Positions 53,280-61,267 of a DNA stretch of 64,000 nucleotides are shown piece by piece. The first letter of the stretch is position 1. Every line of letters begins with the position of its first letter. Under the pieces are notes generated by a model that was not told where the DNA came from, made no database searches, and worked only from the letters and a program-made list of their open reading frames with translations. The position numbers and the translations under genes were made by a program. Source of the stretch: an uncultured bacterium (GTDB lineage Bacteria; Desulfobacterota; Syntrophorhabdia; Syntrophorhabdales; JANXAF01); NCBI GenBank assembly GCA_938084905.1, contig CALKEQ010000008.1, positions 62,001-126,000 of the forward strand, written 5' to 3'.

Positions 53280-54428
53280 CTAAGAGATCTCCTCATCCGT
53301 TAGATAGCATTGTGGGTCTTCCGCCCAGATGTCCTTCGTTTTAGCATAAGCCCTAGCCCTAAAATTACCTCCGCACACATTTAGGAACCTACATTTTGCA
53401 CATCTTCCCTTTACGTAATTCTTTTTGTTTTTCAAAAGATTAAACAGGAGGTGACTCTCGTCTGTCCATATTTGGCTGAAAGGCCTTTCTAAAACATTAC
53501 CAATGGAAAAATCTCTCAAGAACTGGTCAGGATGGACGTAACCCTCCTCGTCTATTGAGGCGATTCCAACGCCTGACAGGTTTCCCTCGTTTTTCAAAAG
53601 GAGCTTGTACACCTCTTTTGCCCTTTCAGGATCCTCTTTCAAAAGCTTTAAATAGAGGTAGGGGCCATCTGCGTGATTGTCAACAGTCAAAACCTCAATG
53701 TTTCTGTTTCTTTTGAAAATTTCCCCTGTCCTTCGAATTATGTAATCCAGAACCCCTCTTCTCTCTTCTGGGGTTAGATCAAGGTCCATGAGATTCTTCC
53801 CCCTACCGGAATATACGAGGTGGTAGAAACATATCCTGTCGACCCCTTCCTTTTCAGTAAGGTCGAATATCTCAGGGATTGAGTGGAAATTCTCACGATT
53901 TATGGTGAACCTTATACCAACCTTCAATTTCACCTTCTTTAAGTTTCTTATCCCCTCTAATGCCATCTGGAAAGCACCTTTTTTCCCCCTGAATGAGTCG
54001 TTAACCTCGGAAGTTCCGTCCACACTTATACCAACATAAGAGACACCATTCTCTTTTAACTTCTTTGCCACATCATAGTCGATAAGGGTGCCATTCGTGG
54101 ATAGGACGGTTCTGAGACCCTTTTTTGACGCGTATCCTAAAAGGTGGAATATGTCTTCCCTTAAAAGGGGCTCACCCCCTGAAAAAAGAAGAACAGGAAC
54201 CCCAAAAGAGGAGAGATCGTCTATAATCTCCTGCCCCTTCTCCGTTGTTATAGGTTCTACAACGTCTTTATCAGTCTTTGCGAGAGCGTAGCAGTGTCTA
54301 CATGAGAGGTTACATTTTGCCGTTAAATTCCATACCACTACTGGCTTTCTATCCTTTGCGTCTGTTCCGTAACGGAGCTCGTCAAAGTTTTCTTTTGCCC
54401 CAAAGTAGAGCTTTGTAATGCTAACCAA
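53280..54428 (-). CDS. ahbC: Radical SAM 12,18-didecarboxysiroheme deacetylase-like protein AhbC
   Basis: 382 residues. [14 protein letters not shown] is the radical SAM site, [14 protein letters not shown] follows, and the end carries [32 protein letters not shown] as auxiliary-cluster cysteines. The start [19 protein letters not shown] is characteristic of AhbC. It removes acetate side chains to give Fe-coproporphyrin III. TTG start with GGAGG 4-5 nt upstream. First gene of the heme set; preceded by a small secreted protein. Confidence 0.9.
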   Translation of the reverse strand: MVSITKLYFGAKENFDELRYGTDAKDRKPVVVWNLTAKCNLSCRHCYALAKTDKDVVEPITTEKGQEIIDDLSSFGVPVLLFSGGEPLLREDIFHLLGYASKKGLRTVLSTNGTLIDYDVAKKLKENGVSYVGISVDGTSEVNDSFRGKKGAFQMALEGIRNLKKVKLKVGIRFTINRENFHSIPEIFDLTEKEGVDRICFYHLVYSGRGKNLMDLDLTPEERRGVLDYIIRRTGEIFKRNRNIEVLTVDNHADGPYLYLKLLKEDPERAKEVYKLLLKNEGNLSGVGIASIDEEGYVHPDQFLRDFSIGNVLERPFSQIWTDESHLLFNLLKNKKNYVKGRCAKCRFLNVCGGNFRARAYAKTKDIWAEDPQCYLTDEEIS

Positions 54429-54436
54429 ACTACCTC

Positions 54437-54745
54437 CTATTTTTTGACGATTTTTTTCGCATAAAGGTCAGTCGTTCTCTCGTATGTGATAGTTACCCTG
54501 TCTCCAACCTTTAAACACTTTACGCAGGCCTTTTTTCCACCAATCTCTACAACGGTTTCTGGTGTTACTATGACTCCTACCACCATCTCAGATTTGCCAA
54601 CTCTTTCTGAGACCACAATAGCCTTTCCGTCAGGATCGATTGCCGTTACCTTTCCCGTAAAGGTTCTTAAAGAGTTTGAAGAGGAAGCGGAATTGACTAC
54701 TGCGAAAAGGAGCAAAAAAATTAAAAGAAGACCGACTTTTCTCAT
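54437..54745 (-). CDS. Small secreted protein with an OB-like domain, unknown function
   Basis: 102 residues from the ATG at 54745, which has GGAGG 8-9 nt upstream; the track GTG start directly abuts that GGAGG. Signal peptide RKVGLLLIFLLLFAVVNSASS. The mature part (TFTGKVTAIDPDGKAIVVSE...VVGVIVTPETVVEIGGKKACVKCLKVGDRVTITYERT) looks like a small beta-barrel of the DUF5666 kind, with a CVKC pair. Eight bases before ahbC, so co-transcribed; a periplasmic metal or heme role would be speculation. Confidence 0.72.
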   Translation of the reverse strand: MRKVGLLLIFLLLFAVVNSASSSNSLRTFTGKVTAIDPDGKAIVVSERVGKSEMVVGVIVTPETVVEIGGKKACVKCLKVGDRVTITYERTTDLYAKKIVKK

Positions 54746-54817
54746 CCCTCCCACCTCCTCAGCTCATTTTCTCTTTTTAATTATAACACATGGCAGTATA
54801 ATTATATAGTTGAAGGA

Positions 54818-55660
54818 ATGATTACGGCCGAAGAAGAATCGAGAATAATAGAACTTGCCTATGTACCAGAGCATATAGTTCCCCTCATGAGCACGATCTC
54901 TGGCGGCGAGCCCTTTTTCGAGGATGGTCTTCTTTACTTTAAAGGCAACAACTGGGTCATCATAGTCGGTTATCCACTTCTTGGAGATTACTCGGATGAG
55001 AGAATTTTAAGAGCCTTTAGGTTCGCTCGTGAGAAATTTGACTTCCATTACCTGTGGCTTGTAGGACCTAGCATTCCAGATGCCGTAAAGAGGGGAGCCT
55101 CGTTATTTTTGAGTGATCGTTACTACACTTTAGACTTAAATAATTTTGAGCCATGTAAGAGAGTAATTGGTCAAATAAGAAAGGCCTCAGAAAAGCTTTC
55201 GATTAAAGTCTCAAATTTTTATACACCAAGGCACGAGGCGCTCTCAGAAGCATTTTTGAGGGAGAAGAACCCAGATCCCTTTGTAAAGGGCCTTTTTAGC
55301 TTAATAGGGAATTACCTAAATCGATCCAGCTCGGCCTTACTCATAGATGCTTACGATTCAGAAGAAGACCTTGTGGCTTTCTACGTTGTTGATGGGTGTG
55401 CGAGGGACTTTCTTACGTACTTAATTGGATGCAGAAAGATGGACTCGAAAATTTCTCATGCATCGGATCTCATTTTTTTTAAAATGGTTGAAATTGCAAG
55501 GGAAATGGGGAAAAAGTACATTCATCTGGGTCTTGGGGTTAACGAAGGCATAAGAAAATTTAAGGAGAAATGGGGAGGCCTACCTACCGTGCCGTATCAG
55601 TTCGTTGAACTGAGAAAAGGTCTCTTTCAAATGTTAAGAGGCCTCGAAGGTGTCCTTTAG
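54818..55660 (+). CDS. GNAT-like acyltransferase-fold protein, copy 1 of a paralog pair
   Basis: 280 residues. The end carries KKYIHLGLGVNEGIRKFKEKWGG, the motif-B-like segment common in GNAT/FemAB-type proteins. The first 100 residues (AYVPEHIVPLMSTISGGEPFFEDGLLYF) match the second paralog at 56.4 kb. No membrane segment. A perfect TATAAT lies about 16 nt before the ATG without a good -35. First gene of a four-gene overlapping operon. I cannot name a substrate; amino-acyl or acetyl transfer to a peptide or lipid-linked substrate is a family-based guess. Confidence 0.7.
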   Translation: MITAEEESRIIELAYVPEHIVPLMSTISGGEPFFEDGLLYFKGNNWVIIVGYPLLGDYSDERILRAFRFAREKFDFHYLWLVGPSIPDAVKRGASLFLSDRYYTLDLNNFEPCKRVIGQIRKASEKLSIKVSNFYTPRHEALSEAFLREKNPDPFVKGLFSLIGNYLNRSSSALLIDAYDSEEDLVAFYVVDGCARDFLTYLIGCRKMDSKISHASDLIFFKMVEIAREMGKKYIHLGLGVNEGIRKFKEKWGGLPTVPYQFVELRKGLFQMLRGLEGVL

Positions 55661-56453
55661 GATCGGGTCAAAAGAATTTAAAATGGTATTCAAGGTTGAG
55701 AAGACTTCAAAGGTTAACTATCTTTTAGGAACTGCCCACTTTTTCCCTTACAGTTTCAAAAGCTCGCTAAGAAAGATCATTTCAAAGGTGAAAAGGGTGC
55801 TGTTTGAGGGGCCACTGAATGAGAGCGATATGGAGACAATCAGAACGTACGGTCAAACTGGAAAACAAGATAATCCTTTGATAGGTATGATAACCAAAGA
55901 GGCTCGTGCAATCCTTAACGAGGAGGAAGATTCGGAGGTGTATAGGTACATTGGGTACTTCAGAAAGAAGAATGCGCTTGAACTGGAGACGGAAAATCTC
56001 ACTCCTTGGTTTGCCTTTTTTAAGATATGGAGTCTTTACCTTAGAAAAAGGGGATGGATCTACTCAGTTGATATGGAGGCTCATAACGTGGCAAAAGAGC
56101 AAAGAAAGGAGATCCATTATCTTGAGACGATAGAGGAACAGATACGTGCCCTTGAGAACATCCCCCTTGAACGGATAGTCAATTTCCTCAATCAATGTTC
56201 AATGTGGGAAGAATTTGCCAAAAGGTATGCGGATTTTTATCTCAAGGGAGATCTTGATTCCCTTCTTGCAAGCACCATCTCCTTTCCCACAAGATGCCCT
56301 TCCATATTGGATGAGCGAGACCCGGTTCTCTTTTTAAGGATCCTCCCATTCTTTGAAGACGGAGATGCTTCAGCCTTTCTTGGAGTAACTCATGTGAAAG
56401 GGATCTTAGATATGTTCAAAAAGGAAGGATACTCAGTCTCTCAAGGTTTGTAG
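55650..56453 (+). CDS. TraB/TIKI-superfamily protein
   Basis: 267 residues. Three family blocks: NYLLGTAHFFPYSF near the start, DMEAHNVAKEQRKEIHYLETIEEQIRALENIP in the middle, and RDPVLFLRILPFFEDGDASAFLGVTHVKGILDMFKKEGYSV at the end. The GTxH, ExxE-like and GxxH elements correspond to the putative metal site of TIKI-type metalloproteases. Unlike GumN/TraB relatives it has no signal peptide, so it should act in the cytoplasm. GTG start at 55650 with GAGG 8 nt upstream, overlapping copy 1; the ATG at 55683 is an alternative. Confidence 0.8.
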   Translation: MSFRIGSKEFKMVFKVEKTSKVNYLLGTAHFFPYSFKSSLRKIISKVKRVLFEGPLNESDMETIRTYGQTGKQDNPLIGMITKEARAILNEEEDSEVYRYIGYFRKKNALELETENLTPWFAFFKIWSLYLRKRGWIYSVDMEAHNVAKEQRKEIHYLETIEEQIRALENIPLERIVNFLNQCSMWEEFAKRYADFYLKGDLDSLLASTISFPTRCPSILDERDPVLFLRILPFFEDGDASAFLGVTHVKGILDMFKKEGYSVSQGL

Positions 56454-57284
56454 ATGCTAAGTAGAGAAGAGGAATGTTTAATCAGCAGAAATGCTTATAT
56501 TCCAGAGCACATCTACCCATATGTCCTTCTAATTTCGGGACTCGAACCCTTCTACTACGACCCATTCCTCTTTTATGAAAAAGATGACCAGGTGGTCCTA
56601 ATTGGTTACCCCTTGGAAGGCGAGTTTGATCCGGAGCTCTTTCTTAAGCTCATTGGAAAATTGAAAAAAGAGAAAGGGTTTAAAAAAGTGTCAGCCATTT
56701 CTCCAAGTAAAATCGATGAACTCGATCCAATAGATTCTGACTTTTACTATCTTCTCGATCTGAAAGAAGTAAAGGTAAGTCAAAAGACTAAAAACATGCT
56801 AAAGAGGGCAAAAAAAGAGGTGAAAATTGAAGTGGAAAAAAAGCTGACCTCAGAACACCTAAGACTCCTTGAAGAGTTTCTTTCTGAAAGGAATCTTGGA
56901 GAAAAGACCTCCTCTATTTTTAGGAGGATGCCAGCATACGTGGATTCTTCCCCTTATGCGCATGTTATAAGTGCCAGAAACGGAAAGGGGGATCTTCTTG
57001 CGTTTAACATTTTCGATACTTTTTCCTCTTCCTTCTCCTTTTACATGTTTAACGTGAGATCTAGGAGGAATTACATTCCAGGAACATCTGACCTTCTTTT
57101 TGAGGAGATGATAAGAATGGCCTTTGAAAACGGAAAGAATTTTATCAATCTTGGCCTTGGAATAAATGAAGGGGTGAGATTTTTCAAGGAAAAATGGGGT
57201 GGAAAGCGATTTTTGGCCTACTACTATTATGAATGGGTACCTAAGAGGAAACTTACCGATCTTATCTTTCAGGGGTTTCTCTAA
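56454..57284 (+). CDS. GNAT-like acyltransferase-fold protein, copy 2 of a paralog pair
   Basis: 276 residues. Parallel to copy 1 throughout: AYIPEHIYPYVLLISGLEPFYYD against AYVPEHIVPLMSTISGGEPFFED, and KNFINLGLGINEGVRFFKEKWGG against KKYIHLGLGVNEGIRKFKEKWGG. The middle parts are much more diverged, so the duplication is old and the two probably have different substrates or form a heterodimer. Starts directly after the TraB stop with AAGG upstream. Confidence 0.7.
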   Translation: MLSREEECLISRNAYIPEHIYPYVLLISGLEPFYYDPFLFYEKDDQVVLIGYPLEGEFDPELFLKLIGKLKKEKGFKKVSAISPSKIDELDPIDSDFYYLLDLKEVKVSQKTKNMLKRAKKEVKIEVEKKLTSEHLRLLEEFLSERNLGEKTSSIFRRMPAYVDSSPYAHVISARNGKGDLLAFNIFDTFSSSFSFYMFNVRSRRNYIPGTSDLLFEEMIRMAFENGKNFINLGLGINEGVRFFKEKWGGKRFLAYYYYEWVPKRKLTDLIFQGFL

Positions 57285-57286
57285 TT

Positions 57287-58360
57287 ATGAGCCCTTTTTT
57301 TGGATCAGGAGGGAAAAGGTTCTCCACATGGCAGATAGAGATCACAACCAGATGTCCTCTTTTGTGCAAAATGTGCATCAAATCCGTATTCAAAGACTAT
57401 GAGAGGAAGGATATGAGCATAGAGGATTTTAAAAGGCTCTCTCCCTATTTTAGATTGGTGGGGAGTGTTGTTCTTGAGGGGTGGGGTGAATCACTACTTC
57501 ATCCTCAGCTTCTTAATTTCATTCGCATAGTAAAAGAAGAGGGTTCTTTGGCTGGCTTTGTAACGAGTGGGTACGGTTTGACGGAGGATTACATAAAGGA
57601 GCTACTTAAGGTTGGGGTCGACTTTCTTGGCTTTTCCTTTTCAGGAGCGAAAGCCTCGACTCACCAAGCTATAAGGGTAAATTCGGATTTCGAAAAGATG
57701 GTATGGTCTATAAGATACTTTCGCGAATTGTCAAAAAGCCTGAACATAAGATGTCCCAAGATCCATATCGTCTACCTCCTCCTTAAGGAGAATGTGGAGG
57801 AATCTCCCATGATAATAGATTTGGCAAAATCTCTCGGAATAAAAGAGGTTGTTTTTCTCAACATAATTCAGATTTCCAGCAAAGAACAGGATGAAATGAA
57901 AGTTTTCGTTTACGAGGGTGAAAGTCCATATGAGGATATTTTGTTAGAGTCAAAAAGGAAAGCATCCTCCTATGGGATAAAGTTATTTATGCCTTCTCTT
58001 ATTTCGAGGGAGGTTAGTACCTGTCCGGAAAATCCTCTAAGATCCCTCTACATTTCTGTTAACGGCGATGTATCCCCATGCGTCTATCTCAATCCGCCTG
58101 TTGAGTCTCAATTTGTGAGGATTTTCAAGGGTGAGGCAAATAAGATGGAGAAGGTGGTTTTTGGGAACCTCTTTTGTGAATCTTTAAACGCAGTTTGGTC
58201 AAGAGAACAGTTCAGAGTTTTTAGAGAAGCCCACAAAGAGAGGGAAGAGGCAAAAAAAAGACTCTTTGAGAGTCTCATGAATTTCAAGCTCAGTAGTGAG
58301 TGTAGACTTCCACCCCTACCCCTTGTCTGTCAAAATTGCCACAAGATATACGGCCTCTAG
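57287..58360 (+). CDS. Radical SAM protein with SPASM-like C-terminus
   Basis: 357 residues. TTRCPLLCKMCIKS is the CxxxCxxC site, VVLEGWGESLLHPQ stands for the usual GGEP region (GWGES), and cysteines in STCPENPLRSLYISVNGDVSPCVYLNPP plus CRLPPLPLVCQNC at the end suggest one or two auxiliary clusters. GWGE-type radical SAM enzymes include peptide-modifying and unknown branches. It closes the operon with the two GNAT-like and TraB-like genes. No small precursor peptide gene is evident nearby. Confidence 0.82.
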   Translation: MSPFFGSGGKRFSTWQIEITTRCPLLCKMCIKSVFKDYERKDMSIEDFKRLSPYFRLVGSVVLEGWGESLLHPQLLNFIRIVKEEGSLAGFVTSGYGLTEDYIKELLKVGVDFLGFSFSGAKASTHQAIRVNSDFEKMVWSIRYFRELSKSLNIRCPKIHIVYLLLKENVEESPMIIDLAKSLGIKEVVFLNIIQISSKEQDEMKVFVYEGESPYEDILLESKRKASSYGIKLFMPSLISREVSTCPENPLRSLYISVNGDVSPCVYLNPPVESQFVRIFKGEANKMEKVVFGNLFCESLNAVWSREQFRVFREAHKEREEAKKRLFESLMNFKLSSECRLPPLPLVCQNCHKIYGL

Positions 58361-58362
58361 GC

Positions 58363-58384
58363 GAGGGGCAAAACGGAGCCCCTC
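58363..58384. terminator. Hairpin between convergent radical SAM and tusA genes
   Basis: GAGGGGC-aaaacgga... pairs with GCCCCTC (58378-58384), in the short gap after the radical SAM stop and running into the tusA end. No T-tract on either side, so termination efficiency is uncertain. Confidence 0.45.
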
Positions 58385-58601
58385 AACCCTTCTCTATGAC
58401 TATTTTATAGCCCGCTCCTCCGGGTTCAATAGATTTTACCTCCCAGCCCCTTGAAGCTGCTAATCTACAGACATTTTCCTTTGAAGTATCCGTGTCAACG
58501 AGAATGACAATTTCACCTTTTTGGATTCTTTCCATTTCCTTTAAAACTAACATGACTGGCTGCGGGCAGGAAAGCCCTCTTGCGTCAACTATCGAACCCA
58601 T
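58383..58601 (-). CDS. tusA: TusA/YedF-family sulfurtransferase-like protein
   Basis: 72 residues, the complete TusA fold: MGSIVDARGLSCPQPVMLVLKEM holds the active CPxP cysteine, and the end is a plain beta strand (GYKIVIEKG). It carries persulfide or selenide-related sulfur. It follows yedE by 15 nt, the standard yedE-yedF layout, so it probably serves selenium or sulfur delivery. Confidence 0.93.
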   Translation of the reverse strand: MGSIVDARGLSCPQPVMLVLKEMERIQKGEIVILVDTDTSKENVCRLAASRGWEVKSIEPGGAGYKIVIEKG

Positions 58602-58616
58602 AATAGCCCTCCTTTT

Positions 58617-59708
58617 TCACTTTTCTCTCATTGTGAGGCCTATGATAGAACAGACGGCAAGACCTGTAATAAGAGCAGGTACGGTGTAGGGACCAATCCC
58701 CTGGGGGGAGCTGGCTATGCCAAAATTGTGCGATATAGCTGCCCCAACTATCATTCCTAGAACGAAGATTGCCGCATCTCCGTCACCTTCTCCTGATAAG
58801 AAGAGCTGTCTTCCGGGACAGCCTCCTGCGAGTGTATATGCAAGGCCCGCAAGAACCATTCCTAGAAAGTTCCATAATGACATGCTATGTGCAATCGGTT
58901 GATTTTCGAAACCAGGTCTAAATTGGCCCAAAATCAGATTTGAGACAAAAGCGGCCAATGCTAAAGCAACAATCCCAAAGAGCAAATGGGTTTGTCTAAA
59001 AAGGATAAGATCCCTTATACCTCCAACTGTGCAGAATCTGCTGCGCTGAGCAATGAAACCTATTATCAAGCCAAAAATAAGTGAAACTGCCAATAGGGCG
59101 TGCATCGAACCAGGACCCTTTACGCTGTAGAAAAGAACACCGCTTTTTTCCTGACCGGGAATTTGTGGAAAAACAAGCATGAGAACTAAAAAGGAAGCCA
59201 TAATTCCCGGCATAATCCAGCCGGCGGTCTTTTGGGTGGACTGTGACCTACCTAAGTTGTACCCATGCTCAAAAAAAAGGGTTCCAATCCAGATTCCAAC
59301 AACAAGGCCCGCAATTCCGAAAATGGCGTTTCCGTCACCTCCCGCAAGTCTGAGTAAGGCTCTCCACGGACATCCAAGAAAGATGAGGGCTCCTGTCATG
59401 GCGAAAAAGCCTAGTATAAAACGGACAACAGGAGATGAACCTCCCCTAGGCCTGAATTCCCCGTAAAAGAGAGAGGCGAGACATGATCCAAGAACGATTC
59501 CTATTATCTCGGGCCGCATGTACTGAACCACCTCAGTTCTGTGGAGTCCTAAGGCGCCGGCTATGTCTCTTTCAAAGCATGCCACACATACACCCATATT
59601 TGGTGGGTTACCAAATTTTTGCAGAACCGTGGCAAGAACGCCTATCACGGCTCCGGATACGATTATTCCCTTTCGGGTCGAAAAAAAGGTAAACCTTCTC
59701 TGTCCCAT
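58617..59708 (-). CDS. yedE: YedE-type membrane protein (selenium/sulfur metabolism, YedE/FdhT-like)
   Basis: 363 residues, about ten helices in two halves with the YeeE/YedE repeats FLGCPWRALLRLAGGD and LAGGCPGRQLFLSGEGDGDA. The NMGVCVACFERDIAGALGLHR start and RGGSSPVVRFILGFF block match the branch annotated as selenium metabolism YedE/FdhT. YeeE proteins move thiosulfate; this branch is linked to selenium use and formate dehydrogenase activity. Together with tusA and the fdhD gene at the other window end it supports a selenoprotein formate dehydrogenase. Preceded by AGGGAGG. Confidence 0.88.
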   Translation of the reverse strand: MGQRRFTFFSTRKGIIVSGAVIGVLATVLQKFGNPPNMGVCVACFERDIAGALGLHRTEVVQYMRPEIIGIVLGSCLASLFYGEFRPRGGSSPVVRFILGFFAMTGALIFLGCPWRALLRLAGGDGNAIFGIAGLVVGIWIGTLFFEHGYNLGRSQSTQKTAGWIMPGIMASFLVLMLVFPQIPGQEKSGVLFYSVKGPGSMHALLAVSLIFGLIIGFIAQRSRFCTVGGIRDLILFRQTHLLFGIVALALAAFVSNLILGQFRPGFENQPIAHSMSLWNFLGMVLAGLAYTLAGGCPGRQLFLSGEGDGDAAIFVLGMIVGAAISHNFGIASSPQGIGPYTVPALITGLAVCSIIGLTMREK

Positions 59709-59773
59709 TTTTTTCCTCCCTTTAATTTTTTTGGCTTAAAGGGACTTAAGAGAGGGCTACCCTTTGGGGAATA

Positions 59774-59910
59774 GAAAAGGTGAAAAGATCGGGTTCTGCC
59801 CTATCCGCCGTCCCCTTCAAATCTCCTCTTGAACCCAACCTGGGTCCAAACTCTATTCAGATAAGGGATAACGGGTGAAGGGGCCTACCCATCTTTTCAC
59901 CTCGCTTTCT
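59774..59910 (-). ncRNA. Structured non-coding RNA, candidate 6S RNA
   Basis: On the minus strand AGGTGAAAAGAT-GGGT (59902-59887) pairs with ACCC-g-ATCTTTTCACCT (59794-59778), a near-perfect 16-bp closing stem. Inside lies a C/T-rich 5' strand, an apical hairpin TTGGACCC-AGGTT-GGGTTCAA, and a 3' strand with GACGGCGGATAGGG. A long closing stem, an open central bubble and an apical stem is the 6S RNA plan. Short stretches also resemble E. coli 6S (a CCCC-run in the 5' bubble, GGCGG in the 3' side) by eye. It has its own promoter and no ORF. It is shorter than the usual 180 nt, so the identity is tentative while the structure is solid. Confidence 0.5.
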
Positions 59911-59917
59911 GGGCTAA

Positions 59918-59947
59918 TGATTACTACAGTAAGCTTCTTGAAGTCAA
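59918..59947 (-). promoter_or_regulatory. Promoter for the structured RNA
   Basis: TTGACT, 18 nt, TAATCA on the minus strand, placing the RNA 5' end near 59910, immediately before the closing stem. Confidence 0.5.
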
Positions 59948-59989
59948 TATGCTCGATTTCTCAGAGTAATTTGAGGGGCAAGAATTAAG

Positions 59990-60074
59990 TGCCGGAGGCG
60001 GGGATCGAACCCGCACGGAGTAAACCTCCACCGGATTTTGAGTCCGGCGCGTCTTCCAGTTCCACCACTCCGGC
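59990..60074 (-). tRNA. tRNA-Leu (CAA anticodon)
   Basis: 85 nt on the minus strand. GCCGGAG pairs with CTCCGGC, discriminator A, anticodon loop CTCAAAA between CCGGA and TCCGG, long variable arm and GTTCGATCC T-loop. CCA is not encoded (next bases CTT). Confidence 0.97.
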
Positions 60075-60084
60075 AGGCTCAACT

Positions 60085-60113
60085 ATCTTACTATAGAGAT
60101 TTTAAGCTTGCAA
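60085..60113 (-). promoter_or_regulatory. Promoter for tRNA-Leu(CAA)
   Basis: TTGCAA, 17 nt, TAAGAT, ending 10 nt before the tRNA 5' end. Confidence 0.6.
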
Positions 60114-60492
60114 GCTCTATTTTGAAATCCTCCACTGCAGACTCCGCAGAGAAAAATCTTACGGGGAATTTTACCTCTCACTCGAGGATTCTTCTTAATA
60201 AATCCCATTTAGTTGTCAGCTCTTCCCATGCTATACTAAGAGAGGGATGTGGTTTAGCCTCAAAACCTTTTTCACGGGTTGTTTGCCGTTCTCCTGTTTT
60301 TGCGTAGAAAGGTCCTTTAGGTCACATCTTCTTTTTTCAACTGAAGTAACATTTTGAAAGAGTGCGTCAACTTCCTAGTTTTCCTCTATTGCTTTTCTTG
60401 CGAGAATAAAAAATTTAAGACAAGTTGGGCCTTCTACGTTCACGAGTGGGATAATTTCTCCTCATGATGGCTACAAAACCTATTTTTCCTCC
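60114..60492. other. Intergenic stretch without a supported gene
   Basis: About 380 bp between the tRNA promoter and the end of pyrF. No convincing ORF, repeat or structured RNA seen. The only computed ORF (60038-60307, +) overlaps the tRNA and has no family resemblance. A small TTTCCT/AGGAAA hairpin lies at the pyrF end but lacks a T-tract. Confidence 0.6.
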
Positions 60493-61170
60493 TTAGGAAA
60501 GTTCGCAGTTAACTTTTTCTATTGCCTCTAGTAGGTCGGTTGATTCTAGCAATGGTCTTCCCATAACTATATAGTCTGCCTCGGAACGGACCGCTTCTTT
60601 TATGGAAGAGACGGCAATTTGGTCATTCCTTTGGGGAAACCAGTGTGGCCTTATTCCTGTACAAATTTTCTTGAGTGGATAGTCCCTTATGGAATTTAAA
60701 CTTTTCGCTGACAAAACGATGTACCAATATCCGTTCATAAGGGCTATATCTGCGAAGTTTTTGGTCATCTCTTCCCTTGTTTTATCGTAGATCCATTTGA
60801 CTTGAAGATCTGTAAAAGAGGTAAGAACAGTAAAACCTGCAATGTGCTTAAGAAGCTTTTCGTTTTTTGGCCGAAAATTAGCGGAACAGTGGACTGAAAC
60901 GATATCTGCACCTTGCGCAACGAGCCTTGTCAGACAGTTTTCCATTGTGGTAGGAATGTCGTGAAGTTTGGTATCGGCAAAAACTGAGAGTCCGTAGTCC
61001 TCTTTCAGTGATCTTATTATCTCTGGACAGGACCCTGAAAAGAGCATGTCATTTATCTTTACTCCCCACACCATTTTTCTCTCTTTCGCAATCTTAAGCT
61101 TTTCAAAGATTTTTTTCGATTTAGCCTCCTCAAAGGAAAGTCCATCCACAGCCACAATCAGTTCGGTCAT
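60493..61170 (-). CDS. pyrF: Orotidine 5'-phosphate decarboxylase-family protein (divergent PyrF)
   Basis: 225 residues of the OMPDC fold. LIVAVDGLSFEEA at the start, WGVKINDML, the catalytic DxKxxD in FADTKLHDIPTTMEN, TGIRPHWFPQRNDQ and ADYIVMGRPLLES. The expected active-site Lys/Asp tetrad is present, but several positions differ from usual PyrF (KINDML for KVG-type, no PGI in the loop), so a relative of OMPDC such as a hexulose-phosphate synthase-like enzyme is not fully excluded. GGAGGTGG precedes the ATG. Confidence 0.8.
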   Translation of the reverse strand: MTELIVAVDGLSFEEAKSKKIFEKLKIAKERKMVWGVKINDMLFSGSCPEIIRSLKEDYGLSVFADTKLHDIPTTMENCLTRLVAQGADIVSVHCSANFRPKNEKLLKHIAGFTVLTSFTDLQVKWIYDKTREEMTKNFADIALMNGYWYIVLSAKSLNSIRDYPLKKICTGIRPHWFPQRNDQIAVSSIKEAVRSEADYIVMGRPLLESTDLLEAIEKVNCELS

Positions 61171-61233
61171 AGGTCCACCTCCGTACCAATATGATTATCG
61201 GCAAATGGGAGGATTTATTAAAAAACTAATTTC

Positions 61234-61262
61234 TTGACCTAGCTTCTTTGGCGTGTTATTTA
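61234..61262 (+). promoter_or_regulatory. Promoter for the enoate reductase-ferredoxin pair
   Basis: TTGACC, 17 nt, TATTTA. The -10 ends 5 nt before the GTG at 61268, and it covers the GTG at 61253 used by the ORF track. Confidence 0.65.
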
Positions 61263-61267
61263 AAGGC

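Noticed and set aside
60038-60307. ORF of 89 codons on the + strand
   Set aside because: It runs across tRNA-Leu(CAA) on the other strand, has no ribosome site, and its translation shows no family pattern.
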